DNA of 64,000 bases from Incurvaria masculella. Taxonomy: Eukaryota > Arthropoda > Insecta > Lepidoptera > Incurvariidae. The notes below the pieces were generated by a model, which was given only the letters and a program-made list of their open reading frames with translations, was not told the DNA's origin and did no database searches. This document shows, in pieces, positions 10,816-21,936 of the stretch. Positions within the stretch are counted from its first letter, which is position 1, and each line of letters opens with the position of its first letter. Where the stretch lies: positions 25,059,021-25,123,020 of the forward strand of contig OX335642.1 in assembly GCA_946894095.1 (NCBI GenBank), in the 5' to 3' direction. The translations under genes and the position numbers were made by a program.

Positions 10816-11963
10816 ACTAGCTGCGGTACCCGGCTCCGCTCGGGTTAGTGTCGGCTAAATTATCTCATGGATAAAAAGTAGCCCACATGACTGGTCCAAA
10901 ATAGGGTCAAACTGGTCCAGGACAATGTATCCATGTACCAAATTTAATCAAGATCGTTCGAGCCGAAATAGCATGATTTAATGAGAAACATCCAATAATT
11001 CCCATTTAGAGCTTCGTTGACGTTTGGTGGCTATTTAAAAAAAAAACATTTGCCGCGAGAACCTTTCTGCACTTTCACTGCTACATTGCTTACCTAGTAA
11101 GTAACGTGTAACGTAGGTAAGTTTTGCGTGGACTCCAACCCACAGCCAGCCTCAACATCGAAAACAGTAACCCATCTCGAACCTGACTGCTCCCAGAGAT
11201 GCTATACATTGATAAAATACGCATATAAATCAGGTAAGTGGTTCGCATGTTATAAGACTTTAAGACTCACTACTTACCCTTCTGGTTATAAAGCGTTATA
11301 TTATGTAATCTATAAGTTTTTAGTAGAATCAGGCTAGACGTAGATACAATGCACATCTAAATCGAGTAATTGGTTCTCAAGGATTTTATTCTGTTGGTCG
11401 CTCCTCCGGCGATTTAGCGTGATGCCAAGTAGTCCTAAAGTTGCAGGAAATACCAAGCCGTACTTCAGTAAAAGTAAGCGCTGCCGCCGCAAAGCCGAGC
11501 CGTGCATAGCATTGCAGTTTGTATGACAGCCCCATCTTAGCGTAAGCGGAACTGAATTCTATTTAGCCAATCCTAATTCCCGGGTAGTTAAATGTACATG
11601 TACTAAGTTTTACAAATCGCTAGTGCCTTGAAAATTCGCCAAACGGACACCAAACAGTCACGACGTCTGCCCTCCCCCCGCCGCCGCTCCCCGCCACCGC
11701 CCCCGGCTCCTCTCCCCCTAGTGTGAAGTAGCGCTACCGGCATCGTTTTCGCAGCCCCGTGAAAGTTCTAAAGCCCATGGGCACATAAATTGTAGCCTAT
11801 GTGTTGTTCTGATGTATAAGCTATATTATTGTAAAGTTTCATTAGAATCCATTCAGTAGTTTTTACGTGAAAGAGTAACAAACATCCATCCATCCATCCA
11901 TCCATCCATCCATCCATCCATCCATCCATCCATTATTACAAACTTTCCCCTTTACATTATTTA
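10816..11963 (+). repeat. (CATC)n-tailed repeat, unit C
   Basis: Head-to-tail with unit B and almost base-for-base identical; the main difference is a longer (CATC)n run (about 11883-11934). The 69-codon frame at 11128 is a chance reading inside the repeat. Confidence 0.85.
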
Positions 11964-11967
11964 TTAG

Positions 11968-11993
11968 ATTAGATTAGATTAGATTAGATTTAC
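11968..11993. repeat. (TTAGA)n microsatellite
   Basis: About five copies of ATTAG. It resembles but is not the insect telomere repeat TTAGG. Confidence 0.8.
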
Positions 11994-13479
11994 AATTCTT
12001 TAAATAAGATGTGGCCGTCACTATGCAAAATATTAAGAGAAGAATTCTTTCTCTAAGTTTCGAAAGGAAATTCATATGAAAAAGATACCTAACTGTTTAT
12101 TTATTTTTATTTTACTGACTTTGTTCAGTCCTTTTTCTGGGTGAATTCGATGTGCTACTAACTAACCAATAAAAAAACTGGGACGACTAACCAATAATTA
12201 TTTTCAATGTCAGCATACCTATTCTTACGTTACGTTTTTAGAAGCGTAGTGAATGACGACTATAATTAGCATAAATTGCTCACTGCATTTAATATATGCA
12301 ATTGAAAATGTATTGCAGCAGGAATATGAGGGAGTACGAGTGAGTGCATAAATATAACGTTTTGAACAAAGAGGAACAAAGTAGATGAGCTCCTACGGTT
12401 TCTAGATTATCTTTCTACGATTTTGAAAGTATTTTTCTGACCGTGGTTTTCTGGCATTTTGTTTCCTGGCATCTCTTTTTCTACACATCTTCTTAAACTT
12501 TGAAATCAGTCATCTTTTCGGAGCAATTATATTTTTTGGTGTTTTTAACTTTTAACATTTGTTTTCCATTTTTTATACTATTCGGTGCGCGGCAGGCGAA
12601 CATATTCGTTTTTGTATATATGACGCTTCGATTACTGCCGACGTAAAAAAAAACTGACAAGAAACCGCGCTGTAGTCATTATTATAAACGCGCAATTAAA
12701 AATGATATTATTGTCTTTTACAGGTAAAAAAATAACAAGCAAATTATAGTTTGAAAGCAACAATAAACATTTTAACATTTGTAGGGTTCCGTCGCCTTAT
12801 GTCTGGCTCTGGTGTCTGTCGGTCACACGCATTTTGTCCCGAATCGTTGTCCTATGAACGGTTGTTTGAAATTTCTGAAAAGCTTTGCTAATACACGCGT
12901 ATGTAGGTGTGCACCAACTTTTACTTTTGCTCAGAACGTCGTCGAAAAAGCTAGATTTCTGAAGGGCCAAGTTTTTTGACCAGTATTTTCATTGAACTGG
13001 ATTAGGATAGCTATACTCTCATCAGATTAGCCCAACACACCACATAAAATGTAACGAACCTATTCATGCCTGCAAAACTTTACTACCTGTCCCACTTGAG
13101 ATCTCGCCGCTACTAGAAATAAATAAAACTACATTTATGGTTGTGCATGTATTTTTATGTCGTTATACCGGGAAAAGATGCCAATTTGAGGTCCATTACG
13201 TAATAATTAAGTCGACCTAGTAGTGGACTTAGGAATTATTTATATTTCCAGTATAATGACATCATAATTACTGGACCGTACAGTGCCTGATATACGCACA
13301 TTTTTTATAATGTTGTAAAAATGGCGACTTACCAACGTTTGAGAATGGCCCGTTAACTATATTCCCAGGACAAGTAGTTTGAATGTTCAATCTTTGCAGT
13401 CAATGTCCGCAAAGCAGGTGAAGTGTTGAATAAATGTATATAGGTATAATCTTAAAAACTGTGTTAGTAGGAGGCATTT
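11994..13479. other. AT-rich DNA, no gene seen
   Basis: No long frame or exon-like patch. A worn minus-strand SINE fragment lies at about 12980-13050 (TTTTCATTGAACTGGATTA ... TTAGCCCAACACACCACAT). Confidence 0.5.
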
Positions 13480-13720
13480 ATTGCGGGGGGGTGGCGAAAT
13501 TGGAAGACGCAATACCCACGAATATTAAGTTTTGCTGGTTCGGGTCCTATATAATTTTATGATATTTTATATTTAATATCAGGCAACGAATATCAGAAAT
13601 TTTTGGTCAGTTTTTCCAAGGAAAATGATATGTATCTATTATCGACCGTAATTATACCCGCGAATGATATTTTTGCTGGTTCGGGTCCAGCCTTGCAGTG
13701 TATTTATAAAGTAATTATTT
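13480..13720 (+). repeat. tRNA-Leu-like repeat, diverged
   Basis: GTGGCGAAATTGGAAGACGC resembles a tRNA box A, with a GGTTCGGGTCC box-B-like word after it. The T-arm-like segment recurs at about 13676 (TGCTGGTTCGGGTCCAGC) followed by CTTGCAGTGTATTTATAAA. The same arrangement occurs at 47105-47185. Confidence 0.45.
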
Positions 13721-14030
13721 TTGGGGGGCTCTCTCTTCAATTGATGTGTCATTGTTTTACGGTCGTTGCCTAGACATTTCAACAAATATCTGTATTTATC
13801 CCTTTTAGTTTTTTAGAGAAATATAAATGGAGTCAGATTACAGGAAAGCCAATTTTCTTACAAATTATATGTTTTCTGTGATTCGATATAGGACATCTAT
13901 ATTATTCTAAATAACAAGAACGTGGCTAACAATTTATTTGTTGTTTGACATAAGATACCAAATATCAAGTAAATTGGAATAGTGGTTAACAAATCAACAG
14001 TAAACTACGTTTTTTTGGGAGCGATATTTC
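13555..14030. mobile_element. Foldback MITE, diverged third copy
   Basis: The right part (AGATACCAAATATCAAGTAA, AGTAAACTACGTTTTTTTGG) and left part (TATTTAATATCAGGCAACGA) match inner segments of the 378 bp foldback MITE. Ends are lost, and the middle carries a tRNA-Leu-like repeat. Confidence 0.5.
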
Positions 14031-14039
14031 GTTCACTCT

Positions 14040-14270
14040 GCTTTTAAAGATTGAGATTGTTAGGTGGAAATGCTTTGGGCAAGTAGAGAGAATTGGATGA
14101 TGAAAGGTCGACAAAAAAGATTGACAGAACAGAGTAAAATTGTGTAGCCCGCCAAACGAACATGATATATTGACGAAAGATCAGTTAAAAGTCATGTTAG
14201 CAACAAGAGTAGGTAATCGTAGAGCATTATGAAAATATGTACGTCTGTAGAGAAAGAAAAACAAGTAGTA
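14040..14270 (+). mobile_element. Decayed LINE ORF2 C-terminus
   Basis: Broken frames read close to a 'WxGHVERxDDERxTKKI' motif, then a run ending with an N-R-R-A-like stretch, as in lepidopteran LINE C-termini. Several stops and shifts. Confidence 0.45.
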
Positions 14271-14287
14271 TGTTGTTGAGACATATG

Positions 14288-14545
14288 AAGCTTTATCATC
14301 TTTGCTTATGCGGGGTGACGAATACATTCAAAAGACTAAAAAAGCTATGTGTACGCCGCGCGTTGAAGTCTTTTTCATGATTCTTCAGTTCTTCTTATGT
14401 ATATGACGACTTTAAATTAAAAAGATAGGGGCTTTATCATCTCTTCTTATCCTTCCGGGGAAGAGGTGTAATGGTATGTATTTGTAATAAAAGAGTAAAA
14501 AGCTGTGCTGTACGCCGCGCGTTGAAGTCTTTTGCATCATTCGAC
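14288..14545. repeat. Diverged tandem duplication
   Basis: GCTTTATCATCT and GTACGCCGCGCGTTGAAGTC occur twice, about 160 bp apart, each followed by similar sequence. No coding seen; 14546-14969 holds nothing recognisable. Confidence 0.55.
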
Positions 14546-14969
14546 TCTATATGCCCTCTATATCTCAGAGGAATTCCTTTTATTGGACACAAATTAGTAG
14601 AGGATACGTACACTATTCATGAGGATGACATTACCAAAATGTATGGGCCCTGCGCAATTAGGATAGATTCGTGATATCTTTACAATGATGATGGCTTACA
14701 TATAAGAATCATATTACCAAAATAACAAGTATTCTTTTTCGATGAAATCCCTGTGCATTATTTGCTGCGTAGAATTATAATTTCAAGTCCAAGAGATATT
14801 CGTATTCTCTCCTGGGTACCTATCCTTAAATAATCCTAAGAAAAGTATTATTTCCTCTTTTCGTAGATAAAATGTATGTGTTCACGATAATGTACGAATC
14901 TCCGTTAATGTGCACATTGGCACCAAATTTTAGTCCATAAAAGACATCTTTTCGGTGAAATTAGGTAAT

Positions 14970-14999
14970 GTGCACCTTACCGGTTACGGTAAGGTGCAC
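14970..14999. repeat. Perfect 12 bp hairpin next to tRNA-Gly half
   Basis: GTGCACCTTACC, loop GGTTAC, GGTAAGGTGCAC. Two bases separate it from the tRNA-Gly-like sequence. Confidence 0.85.
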
Positions 15000-15001
15000 C
15001 A

Positions 15002-15036
15002 GCATCGGTGGTTCAGTGGTAGAATGCTCGCCTGCC
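15002..15036 (+). pseudogene. 5' half of tRNA-Gly(GCC)
   Basis: These 35 bases match the start of insect tRNA-Gly(GCC), from GCATCGGTGGTTCAGTGG to CTCGCCTGCC. The match stops right after the anticodon GCC; what follows (GGTTAAGGTG) is not the rest of a tRNA. Box A is present, box B absent, so it cannot be a working gene. See the findings for a possible reverse-transcription origin. Confidence 0.85.
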
Positions 15037-15611
15037 GGTTAAGGTGAGGGTGGCGACGGACACAGGAACGCTCGAGGCGGACGGCGGCGGCGGGGCGTCA
15101 CTTTCGAATGGTCCTGGGGGGGCGAGCGAAGCAGGGGAAGGGGGCGGTGAGGTAGGACCGTCCTCGTCCTTCCCGAGGTAGGCGGACTCGGTGGTGGCGA
15201 ATAAGTTGGACACCGTGTCCTTGAGCGCGACTTGTTCGTCCGACGACGCCTCCACGCGCGTGATTCTATTGAACAGGTGGTCCAGTAAGGCCTTAACGCA
15301 CGGCGTGAGTTTAGCGTCGGTTGCCGCCAGTACGAGCCGGTTGAGCTGGCTGCGGATGGACTCCAACTCATCTCCCGGGTCCTCGTCCGTGAAGAATATC
15401 TCTTCCGATGGTTGGTCCCGGGCTAAGGACGCGACCTGTCGTCTTAGCGCTGCCACGGTGCCCAGAGGTACTTCACCGCGGATCCTACGTATCCGCCGGT
15501 GTAAGTACTTGTACCGATAAGGGCCTCTACAAACCGCGGTCCACCTACCGCGGTTCCTGCGGGGCTCACCAAGTGGGCCCCAGTTATGTCTTCCGTTCAC
15601 CCGAGACACAG
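15037..15611 (-). pseudogene. gag-like retroelement fragment
   Basis: A minus-strand frame runs open to 15013, starting inside the adjacent LTR at 15675. The part outside the LTR reads NRGRWTAVCRGPYRYKY, then a helical region (TVAALRRQVASL, DELESIRSQLNRLVL) and an acidic, proline-rich end (DEDGPTSPPPSP). It looks like the N-terminal part of a retroelement gag, but no diagnostic domain is visible. Its leader shares 18 bases (GAGCCCCGCAGGAACCGC) and a further block (TAGGTGGACCGCGGTTTGTA) with the plus strand of the LTR, so it derives from a related element. Confidence 0.5.
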
Positions 15612-16630
15612 TGTGACGTTGGACCGGAACCCTCGCTTTTGCGGCGGCTCCGTCCGCGTCATCACGCGCCACCACTCCAAATTAAATGTAGAATAACTGT
15701 ACCCTTAGGGGGTAGCCGAGCCAAGTACTACCAGGGACAGGGAAAAGAATACGACCAATTTTAGTGAAAATAAAGGTGGACGTTTATTACAAAGAAAATT
15801 AAACAAAATTGCTCAAGCGGTACATAAATGGTTTGCAGTTAGAAAGTCTGTCGTTGAGGCCTCCGTTAAGGGTAGAAAAACTTGGTGGTTGGTTCACTCA
15901 GCGGTGGATCACGTCGGTGCGCAGCATGGTGGGCGCACGCGCGTGCGGTGCGGCGCGCGGGGCGTCGGCTCAGAGCAGCGGCGCCGGCGTGTCGGCCGCG
16001 TCGTCAACGCCGGCCGACGGCGTGGCGGCGTGGCTCAGCGCTGCTCGGCGCGGGGCGCATCGGCGCGGCTGCGCGGATGGCCGGCCAGCGTGCTCGGCTA
16101 CCTCGCCGCGTCGCTGTCGGCGACGCGACGGCGACCCCTCGCGAGCCGTGCCTCGCGCGGTCAGTCGTTACATTTAGGGGCTCGCAAGAAGAGCCCCGCA
16201 GGAACCGCTGAAGTCAATTTCGAAACACTTAGACGGGCGCTCACGATAAAATGAGGCGTGGGCGCCGTAAAATGGTTACAGGGTGCTTGAGGAGCTAAAA
16301 TAAAGCCAGGTCAATAGCGACCAAGGAGGAAATGAGTTTAATTAAATGAACAGGGCTGTGAGCAATCGCTAAAAGGTATTAAATTGAAGTTGGGTTACCG
16401 GTAGGTGGACCGCGGTTTGTAGAGGTGCGCTCTTTGCGAAGGCTGCTGGTAAAGTGGGCGACCCAAAATGGTCGCCGCACTACGAAATTATCATTTTCGT
16501 TTCTCTTTTTTTCTGAGGGTAAGGAAGATTTTAATTAGGTAAAACCACGGAGGGAGCAAGGTGATTGGATTAGCCTTGGCCAAGGAGCTATGAACACTGT
16601 AGTGGCTTACCAAAAATCCACTACGTGACA
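15612..16630 (-). repeat. LTR (3' copy if element is minus)
   Basis: Nearly identical to 20287-21305; one difference seen is ATAACTGTACC versus ATAAGTGTACC. Contains a 7 bp hairpin (GGGGCTC / GAGCCCC) at about 16176-16196 and a CpG-rich block at 15930-16160. The frames of about 110-120 codons here recur identically in the other LTR and look like chance readings of GC-rich DNA. Confidence 0.85.
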
Positions 16631-16650
16631 CAACCCCCCCTCTCGAGGAA
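16631..16650 (-). other. Polypurine tract candidate
   Basis: Minus-strand CTCGAGAGGGGGGGTTG sits directly before the LTR start TGTCACG. Confidence 0.6.
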
Positions 16651-16977
16651 AGAGGACGACGAGCCGTCCGACCTGTCGCCCTCGACAGACCGAGTCCTCG
16701 AGAGTAAGCCAAGGCTAATCAGGCACAGGTGAAGCCTGACTGAAATGGGTAAGTGAACAAGGTCGGGTGGGACACAAATAAAAAACAACAATCTTAAACT
16801 ACGGGCTACCTACTGGAATAAATGCAGTAAAAAAAAAGGACAGGCCAAAAAAAAACAAAACAGATACTCCTCCACGCAAAAGGAACACAAATTAGGCTCT
16901 AGAACTTAAATTAAAAAGACGTGTTGGCTTGTTTATTTATTGTAGGAGTTCCCGTATTCTTCTAACAGAATACGGTG

Positions 16978-17390
16978 CCGCTCCTGTAAGGTACAAAAGA
17001 AAAGTACAGCACAAAAAAAAATGGCTCGTACAGGCTTAGATTTTTTTCATTAGGAGTTAGACTAAATCGTCCTTACCGCTCCTGTGAGGTACAAAAGAAA
17101 AGTACAGCACAAAAAAAAATGGCTCGTACAGGCTTAGATTTTTTTCATTAGGAGTTAGACTAAATCGTCCTTACCGCTCCTGTGAGGTACAAAAGAAAAG
17201 TACAGCACAAAAAAAAATGGCTCATACAGGCTTAGATTTTTTTCATTAGGAGTTAGACTAAATCGTCCTTACCGCTCCTGTGAGGTAAAACGACGAAGTA
17301 TAGCACTTAAACATGGCTCATACAACAAGTAAGTTGGCTTCTTTAGTTAGCAGTAGGAGTTGGACCATACAGTGTCGTTACCGCTCCTTT
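16978..17390. repeat. 98 bp minisatellite inside the LTR element
   Basis: CCGCTCCTGT starts at 16978, 17076, 17174 and 17272: three near-identical 98 bp units, then a diverged unit to about 17381. Each holds GTACAAAAGAAAAGTACAGC and AATCGTCCTTA. Confidence 0.9.
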
Positions 17391-18149
17391 AAGGCACTCA
17401 ATGAGCGGCTAGCGATCATGCCCTGAGCTTGAGGAGTTCAGGACACCCTTAACCTAGAACTAACCGCTTGGTGCTACGCACATGCCTAAACTACGGGACA
17501 ACACATTATTTACAAGACCTGCTCTCGCGCCCTAACATGCATTATCTTTCGCTCGCCTCTAACATTCCAAGTCTGGTCGTCCTACAGCGGAAGATCAGAC
17601 ATCACCTTGCAGTGGCCGTCCAGACCCTCGAAGGCGCGGGCCGGACGACCGGTGCGGGAGCGGGCCGCTCCAGAACACGTCACTAAAACTAACACAAATC
17701 ACATAAATTAACCACTGACGGCACCCAGCAGCATGGCTGGCGAGGTGACGTCGGGGAACCTACAAGTAAAAAAAACAAAACAACACTACAGTCCAGTAGG
17801 TACCCGGCAACTAAGTACTAACATTATCAAAACAACAAACTAAATAAATCAACAAAACCAAACACGGTCCGCTTTACGAAGGGAACCGGTATAGGGATTA
17901 AATAGCCCAATAACGAGGTGAGAGAGGGACATAGGTAACTCTCCATAAAGAAAAATTAAAAAAAAAATCAAAAGCTTAACTTTAAGGACTTAACGACCTA
18001 CTTACTACTACTTGGGCCTAGGTAGTGGTATTGGAGGCACAGTCTAGGTCTGCCGGTCTGGCATGATACCGTTAGAAAAACAGGACGCGCGTTCAAACTG
18101 CCTATGTTGCGAGTAAAAAAAATAAAAAAAATAAAAAAAATACTTTGAA

Positions 18150-18315
18150 AGGATTCACAGCCCATGAAGTGGATGAAGGAGGGTGAGGCCCAGTGCAGCG
18201 GAAGCCTTATTGCGAAAAAAAAATAAAAAAAATAAAGTAACAAAACATTAAAGGAATCCACAATCCATGAAGTGGATGAAGGAGGGTCCGGCCCAGCGCA
18301 GCGATGAGCTAACAT
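18150..18315. repeat. Two ~105 bp direct repeats inside the LTR element
   Basis: CCATGAAGTGGATGAAGGAG occurs at about 18162 and 18267, each preceded by an A-rich (AAAATAAAA) run. Confidence 0.8.
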
Positions 18316-19324
18316 AAATGGAGGGGCATGATCGTAGCCTTGGAGGCAAAACAACAGAACATTATTTTGAAAAAAAAAAATTTATTTTGGCACAGTGTGA
18401 ACACGCCTTAATACCTAGATGACCTAGGTGCCTAGATCCTAAAAAGCGCTCAGCGCACGGGCACCAACGCGGCCACGGCGCGCGCGCCGTCGCTTCAACC
18501 GAAACCTAGCCGCCTACACTAGTACAATCACAAAACAAGAAAAAAAACGGAACTAAAAGTGGGCATAATGCGCCGAGTAAAATTACTCAACTGAAATATT
18601 TTACAATACGAGAACCGGTGAAAAGTTTCGTTCGTGAATGAATTAAACTGAAATGAACTGTTGCAGTTCCGCTGTGACGCGAACGGAACGAGACGAATCG
18701 ATTTCGGTGGCGTTCGCCAGCGTGCGCGCCGCCGTGATCGCGTCGCGTGTCCGAACGGCCGAGTACTATCAATACTTATTACGCGCCGACTTGCTCGGAT
18801 TCGCATTCAATACATTTTAAATCTACCATAGGATAGAAAACGAGTTAGAAGCGCGCCGCGAATGTTTGCCGAGTGTCCGATTAGGTCCGCGAACAGAGGG
18901 CAAGGGCGGGAGCCAATAAAGGTGTGGGGCCCGTCAAAAAACAAATGCGGCCGGGGACATTCCCAAGTGGAACGTATTAGTCCCGGCGGCAGGAAGAGAA
19001 ACTGAAGGAAAAAAAATGAAACATCCGCGGGGCCTTCTAAACTCAAGGCCAAAATACAAACTACGTTTTGACTTGTGGTGACGGAAAACATTACATAAGA
19101 AAAGGGTTTAAAAAAAAACTGGTGTCCCCTCCGCTTAAGGTTCGCGGGGCAACAAGGGCGTTTGGCACTCGCCAAAACGGTCAACCATATAATAAAATGA
19201 AAACACTTTATTCCAAAAAAAATAAATTGAAATGCAGAGCGCGTTGGGAGATCGGGTCGGAAATACGTTCTTAACTTCGCATAGATGCACGCATAATAAA
19301 CTATAAAATAAAAAAAAAAATAAA

Positions 19325-19495
19325 AAAGGTGATCCCCAACGAATGAAGGTTGAGTGATCGGGCTGTGAAAGTCTTGAAACGCACGAGGTGCATGCGCAAG
19401 GTAAGTGAGAGGAAACAGTATGGACATCAAAAGTTCAAGAAAAAAAATGGTCCCCAACGAATGAAGGTTGGGTGATCAGGGCCGTGAAACTACGC
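19325..19495. repeat. Two ~119 bp direct repeats inside the LTR element
   Basis: TCCCCAACGAATGAAGGTTG occurs at about 19332 and 19451. The 216-codon frame at 18807-19457 (minus) is phenylalanine-rich because of T-runs and matches nothing known. Confidence 0.8.
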
Positions 19496-20268
19496 GCCCG
19501 CGCGACCGCTCCGCGTCGCGACAATTAGATGGAGCGAGGGAAAGAAAAAAAAAAAGCGTGGGTAGCAAAGAAAAAACAACTCGTAAAAATTCCTACGGCA
19601 CACGCGCCGTCTGAACTAAATTAAAACAAAACGGAATCATACTGGGTAACAGGCGGGATCTACCGAGCGCTAACCAAAACAGAACGAAAAAAAAAACGTG
19701 AGACCGTATCTAGTTCAGTAGGAGGGAGCGTGTTAGGCGAGTTTAAGTGAACGCGAAATACCAACGGGGAATCGAAAGTTTTAGATTATCGATGCGAAAT
19801 TAGAATCTGTCGTCTCAAAGTGAGCGCAGTAAAGACATCGCTCGCGCTGTGTCGCGCGGCCATGTTGTGTAGTGAAATCTAAGTTCAATGTGAAGTTATC
19901 AAGGGCAGCTAAACATGGAATGAATTTATGTTTTTCAGCTGAAGGCGAAACGTAAGTACTGTGTGAAGTGAGTGGGGCGTAAACAGGATCTACTCGTTCG
20001 GTGGTCGAATCAACTTCGAAACATGGTTTCAAGGTTAGGTTGATCGCCGAATCGAACGCGTTATCGTCTCAACCAATGCGATAGCTCACTAGCACACAAC
20101 AATCACACGTAAAAATGTTACAGCAAACAATTAATGAGAAAAAAAAATGGAGGGCTCAACAGAAACCTGGCTTTTTACAAATTAAATATTCTTTTTCCCT
20201 CCCAGGCAGTACATAGCTCGGTTTGGAGTGGGGCGCAAAATAGAAACAGGATTCCTAGTCCTGCTCGT

Positions 20269-20286
20269 CCCCACCAGGGATGCCAG
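20269..20286 (-). other. Primer-binding-site candidate
   Basis: Minus-strand TGGCATCCCTGGTGGGG begins one base after the LTR. It starts with TGG, as a tRNA-CCA complement must; I could not match the donor tRNA with confidence (partly Asp-like). Confidence 0.35.
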
Positions 20287-21305
20287 TGTGACGTTGGACC
20301 GGAACCCTCGCTTTTGCGGCGGCTCCGTCCGCGTCATCACGCGCCACCACTCCAAATTAAATGTAGAATAAGTGTACCCTTAGGGGGTAGCCGAGCCAAG
20401 TACTACCAGGGACAGGGAAAAGAATACGACCAATTTTAGTGAAAATAAAGGTGGACGTTTATTACAAAGAAAATTAAACAAAATTGCTCAAGCGGTACAT
20501 AAATGGTTTGCAGTTAGAAAGTCTGTCGTTGAGGCCTCCGTTAAGGGTAGAAAAACTTGGTGGTTGGTTCACTCAGCGGTGGATCACGTCGGTGCGCAGC
20601 ATGGTGGGCGCACGCGCGTGCGGTGCGGCGCGCGGGGCGTCGGCTCAGAGCAGCGGCGCCGGCGTGTCGGCCGCGTCGTCAACGCCGGCCGACGGCGTGG
20701 CGGCGTGGCTCAGCGCTGCTCGGCGCGGGGCGCATCGGCGCGGCTGCGCGGATGGCCGGCCAGCGTGCTCGGCTACCTCGCCGCGTCGCTGTCGGCGACG
20801 CGACGGCGACCCCTCGCGAGCCGTGCCTCGCGCGGTCAGTCGTTACATTTAGGGGCTCGCAAGAAGAGCCCCGCAGGAACCGCTGAAGTCAATTTCGAAA
20901 CACTTAGACGGGCGCTCACGATAAAATGAGGCGTGGGCGCCGTAAAATGGTTACAGGGTGCTTGAGGAGCTAAAATAAAGCCAGGTCAATAGCGACCAAG
21001 GAGGAAATGAGTTTAATTAAATGAACAGGGCTGTGAGCAATCGCTAAAAGGTATTAAATTGAAGTTGGGTTACCGGTAGGTGGACCGCGGTTTGTAGAGG
21101 TGCGCTCTTTGCGAAGGCTGCTGGTAAAGTGGGCGACCCAAAATGGTCGCCGCACTACGAAATTATCATTTTCGTTTCTCTTTTTTTCTGAGGGTAAGGA
21201 AGATTTTAATTAGGTAAAACCACGGAGGGAGCAAGGTGATTGGATTAGCCTTGGCCAAGGAGCTATGAACACTGTAGTGGCTTACCAAAAATCCACTACG
21301 TGACA
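20287..21305 (-). repeat. LTR (5' copy if element is minus)
   Basis: Second 1,019 bp LTR, same ends as the 15612-16630 copy. Confidence 0.85.
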
Positions 21306-21810
21306 ATACAGATATTTTGTAGTAAATAAAGCCTTATGTATTATTGTCCCTATGACAAACCTATTCAATCGTTATTTATAACCATCTCGGAAGCTTACGG
21401 TTCCCATTTTGAAAACGTTTTTCTCCCAATTCTATGAACGTGTTAAACTCCAGCCTTAATACATCTTAATGTTGTACATAATACATGATAATGTAATACA
21501 TCATGTATCTGCGCATATAGCCTTAACAGTCCTCATAAGAAAACAACATTCACAAACCTTCAAATCATTGATTGCATCCCATGTGAGCACTTGCATCAAG
21601 AAATCACATTTTTCTCACGGAACTGGCCCACAACGTATCAAACAATATTCACACAGCTCACATCACAGTGCGTTTCGTAATGGCGAGCCTAAATTCTGTG
21701 CCGTTGCGTCAGACCGCGGAGTTCGCACTGGAGGCGCGCGCGCGCGAGCAGCGAAGGCGCGGTACTGGCGCGAGGTCGCGCGCGGGAAACCGCATACCTC
21801 TATCAATGGG
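21306..21810. other. No gene recognised
   Basis: A CpG-rich patch (21690-21800) opens short frames on both strands without a known match. Confidence 0.4.
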
Positions 21811-21900
21811 CTCGTAGCTTAGTGGCGCGGGGGCTTGTCTTGCATGCCAGAGGTCTGTCTTCAATTCCCCGCCCCGTTCGTGCACCAATTTTTGCATGAG
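21811..21900 (+). mobile_element. SINE tRNA-like head, plus strand
   Basis: CTCGTAGCTTAGTGGCGCGG (box A region) and GTCTTCAATTCCCCGC (box B region) are followed by GTTCGTGCACC. This head fragment meets a minus-strand copy of the same family at 21937. Confidence 0.7.
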
Positions 21901-21936
21901 CATTCCGTCATCAATTGGAGCTGCTCCAACCTGACA

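Larger units (their letters stand above)
15612..21305 (-). mobile_element. 5.7 kb non-coding LTR retrotransposon (LARD-like)
   Basis: Two direct repeats of exactly 1,019 bp begin TGTGACGT and end ACGTGACA, giving TG..CA ends. Flanking six bases are ACACAG and ATACAG, a target duplication with one mismatch. On the minus strand, GAGAGGGGGGG precedes the LTR at 16630 (polypurine tract) and TGGCATCCCTGGTGGGG follows the LTR at 20286 (possible primer site), so the element points left. The 3.66 kb interior has no gag or pol, many A-runs on the plus strand and several short tandem duplications. This fits a large retrotransposon derivative mobilised by a partner. Confidence 0.75.

Noticed and set aside
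8742..11963. CRISPR-like array of repeats
   Set aside because: Units exceed 1 kb, contain microsatellites and no spacers; the genome is eukaryotic.
11968..11993. Telomere repeat
   Set aside because: The unit is TTAGA, not TTAGG, and it is short and internal.
15809..16254. Overlapping 109-122 codon frames, repeated exactly at 20484-20929
   Set aside because: They lie in the two LTR copies, overlap in several frames in a CpG-rich block, and show no domain; identity follows from the LTR duplication.
18807..19457. 216-codon minus-strand frame
   Set aside because: Phenylalanine-rich because of poly-T runs in the LTR element interior; no recognisable membrane protein family.
21670..21822. Possible GC-rich coding exon
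   Set aside because: Frames are open on both strands and no splice sites or domain support it.
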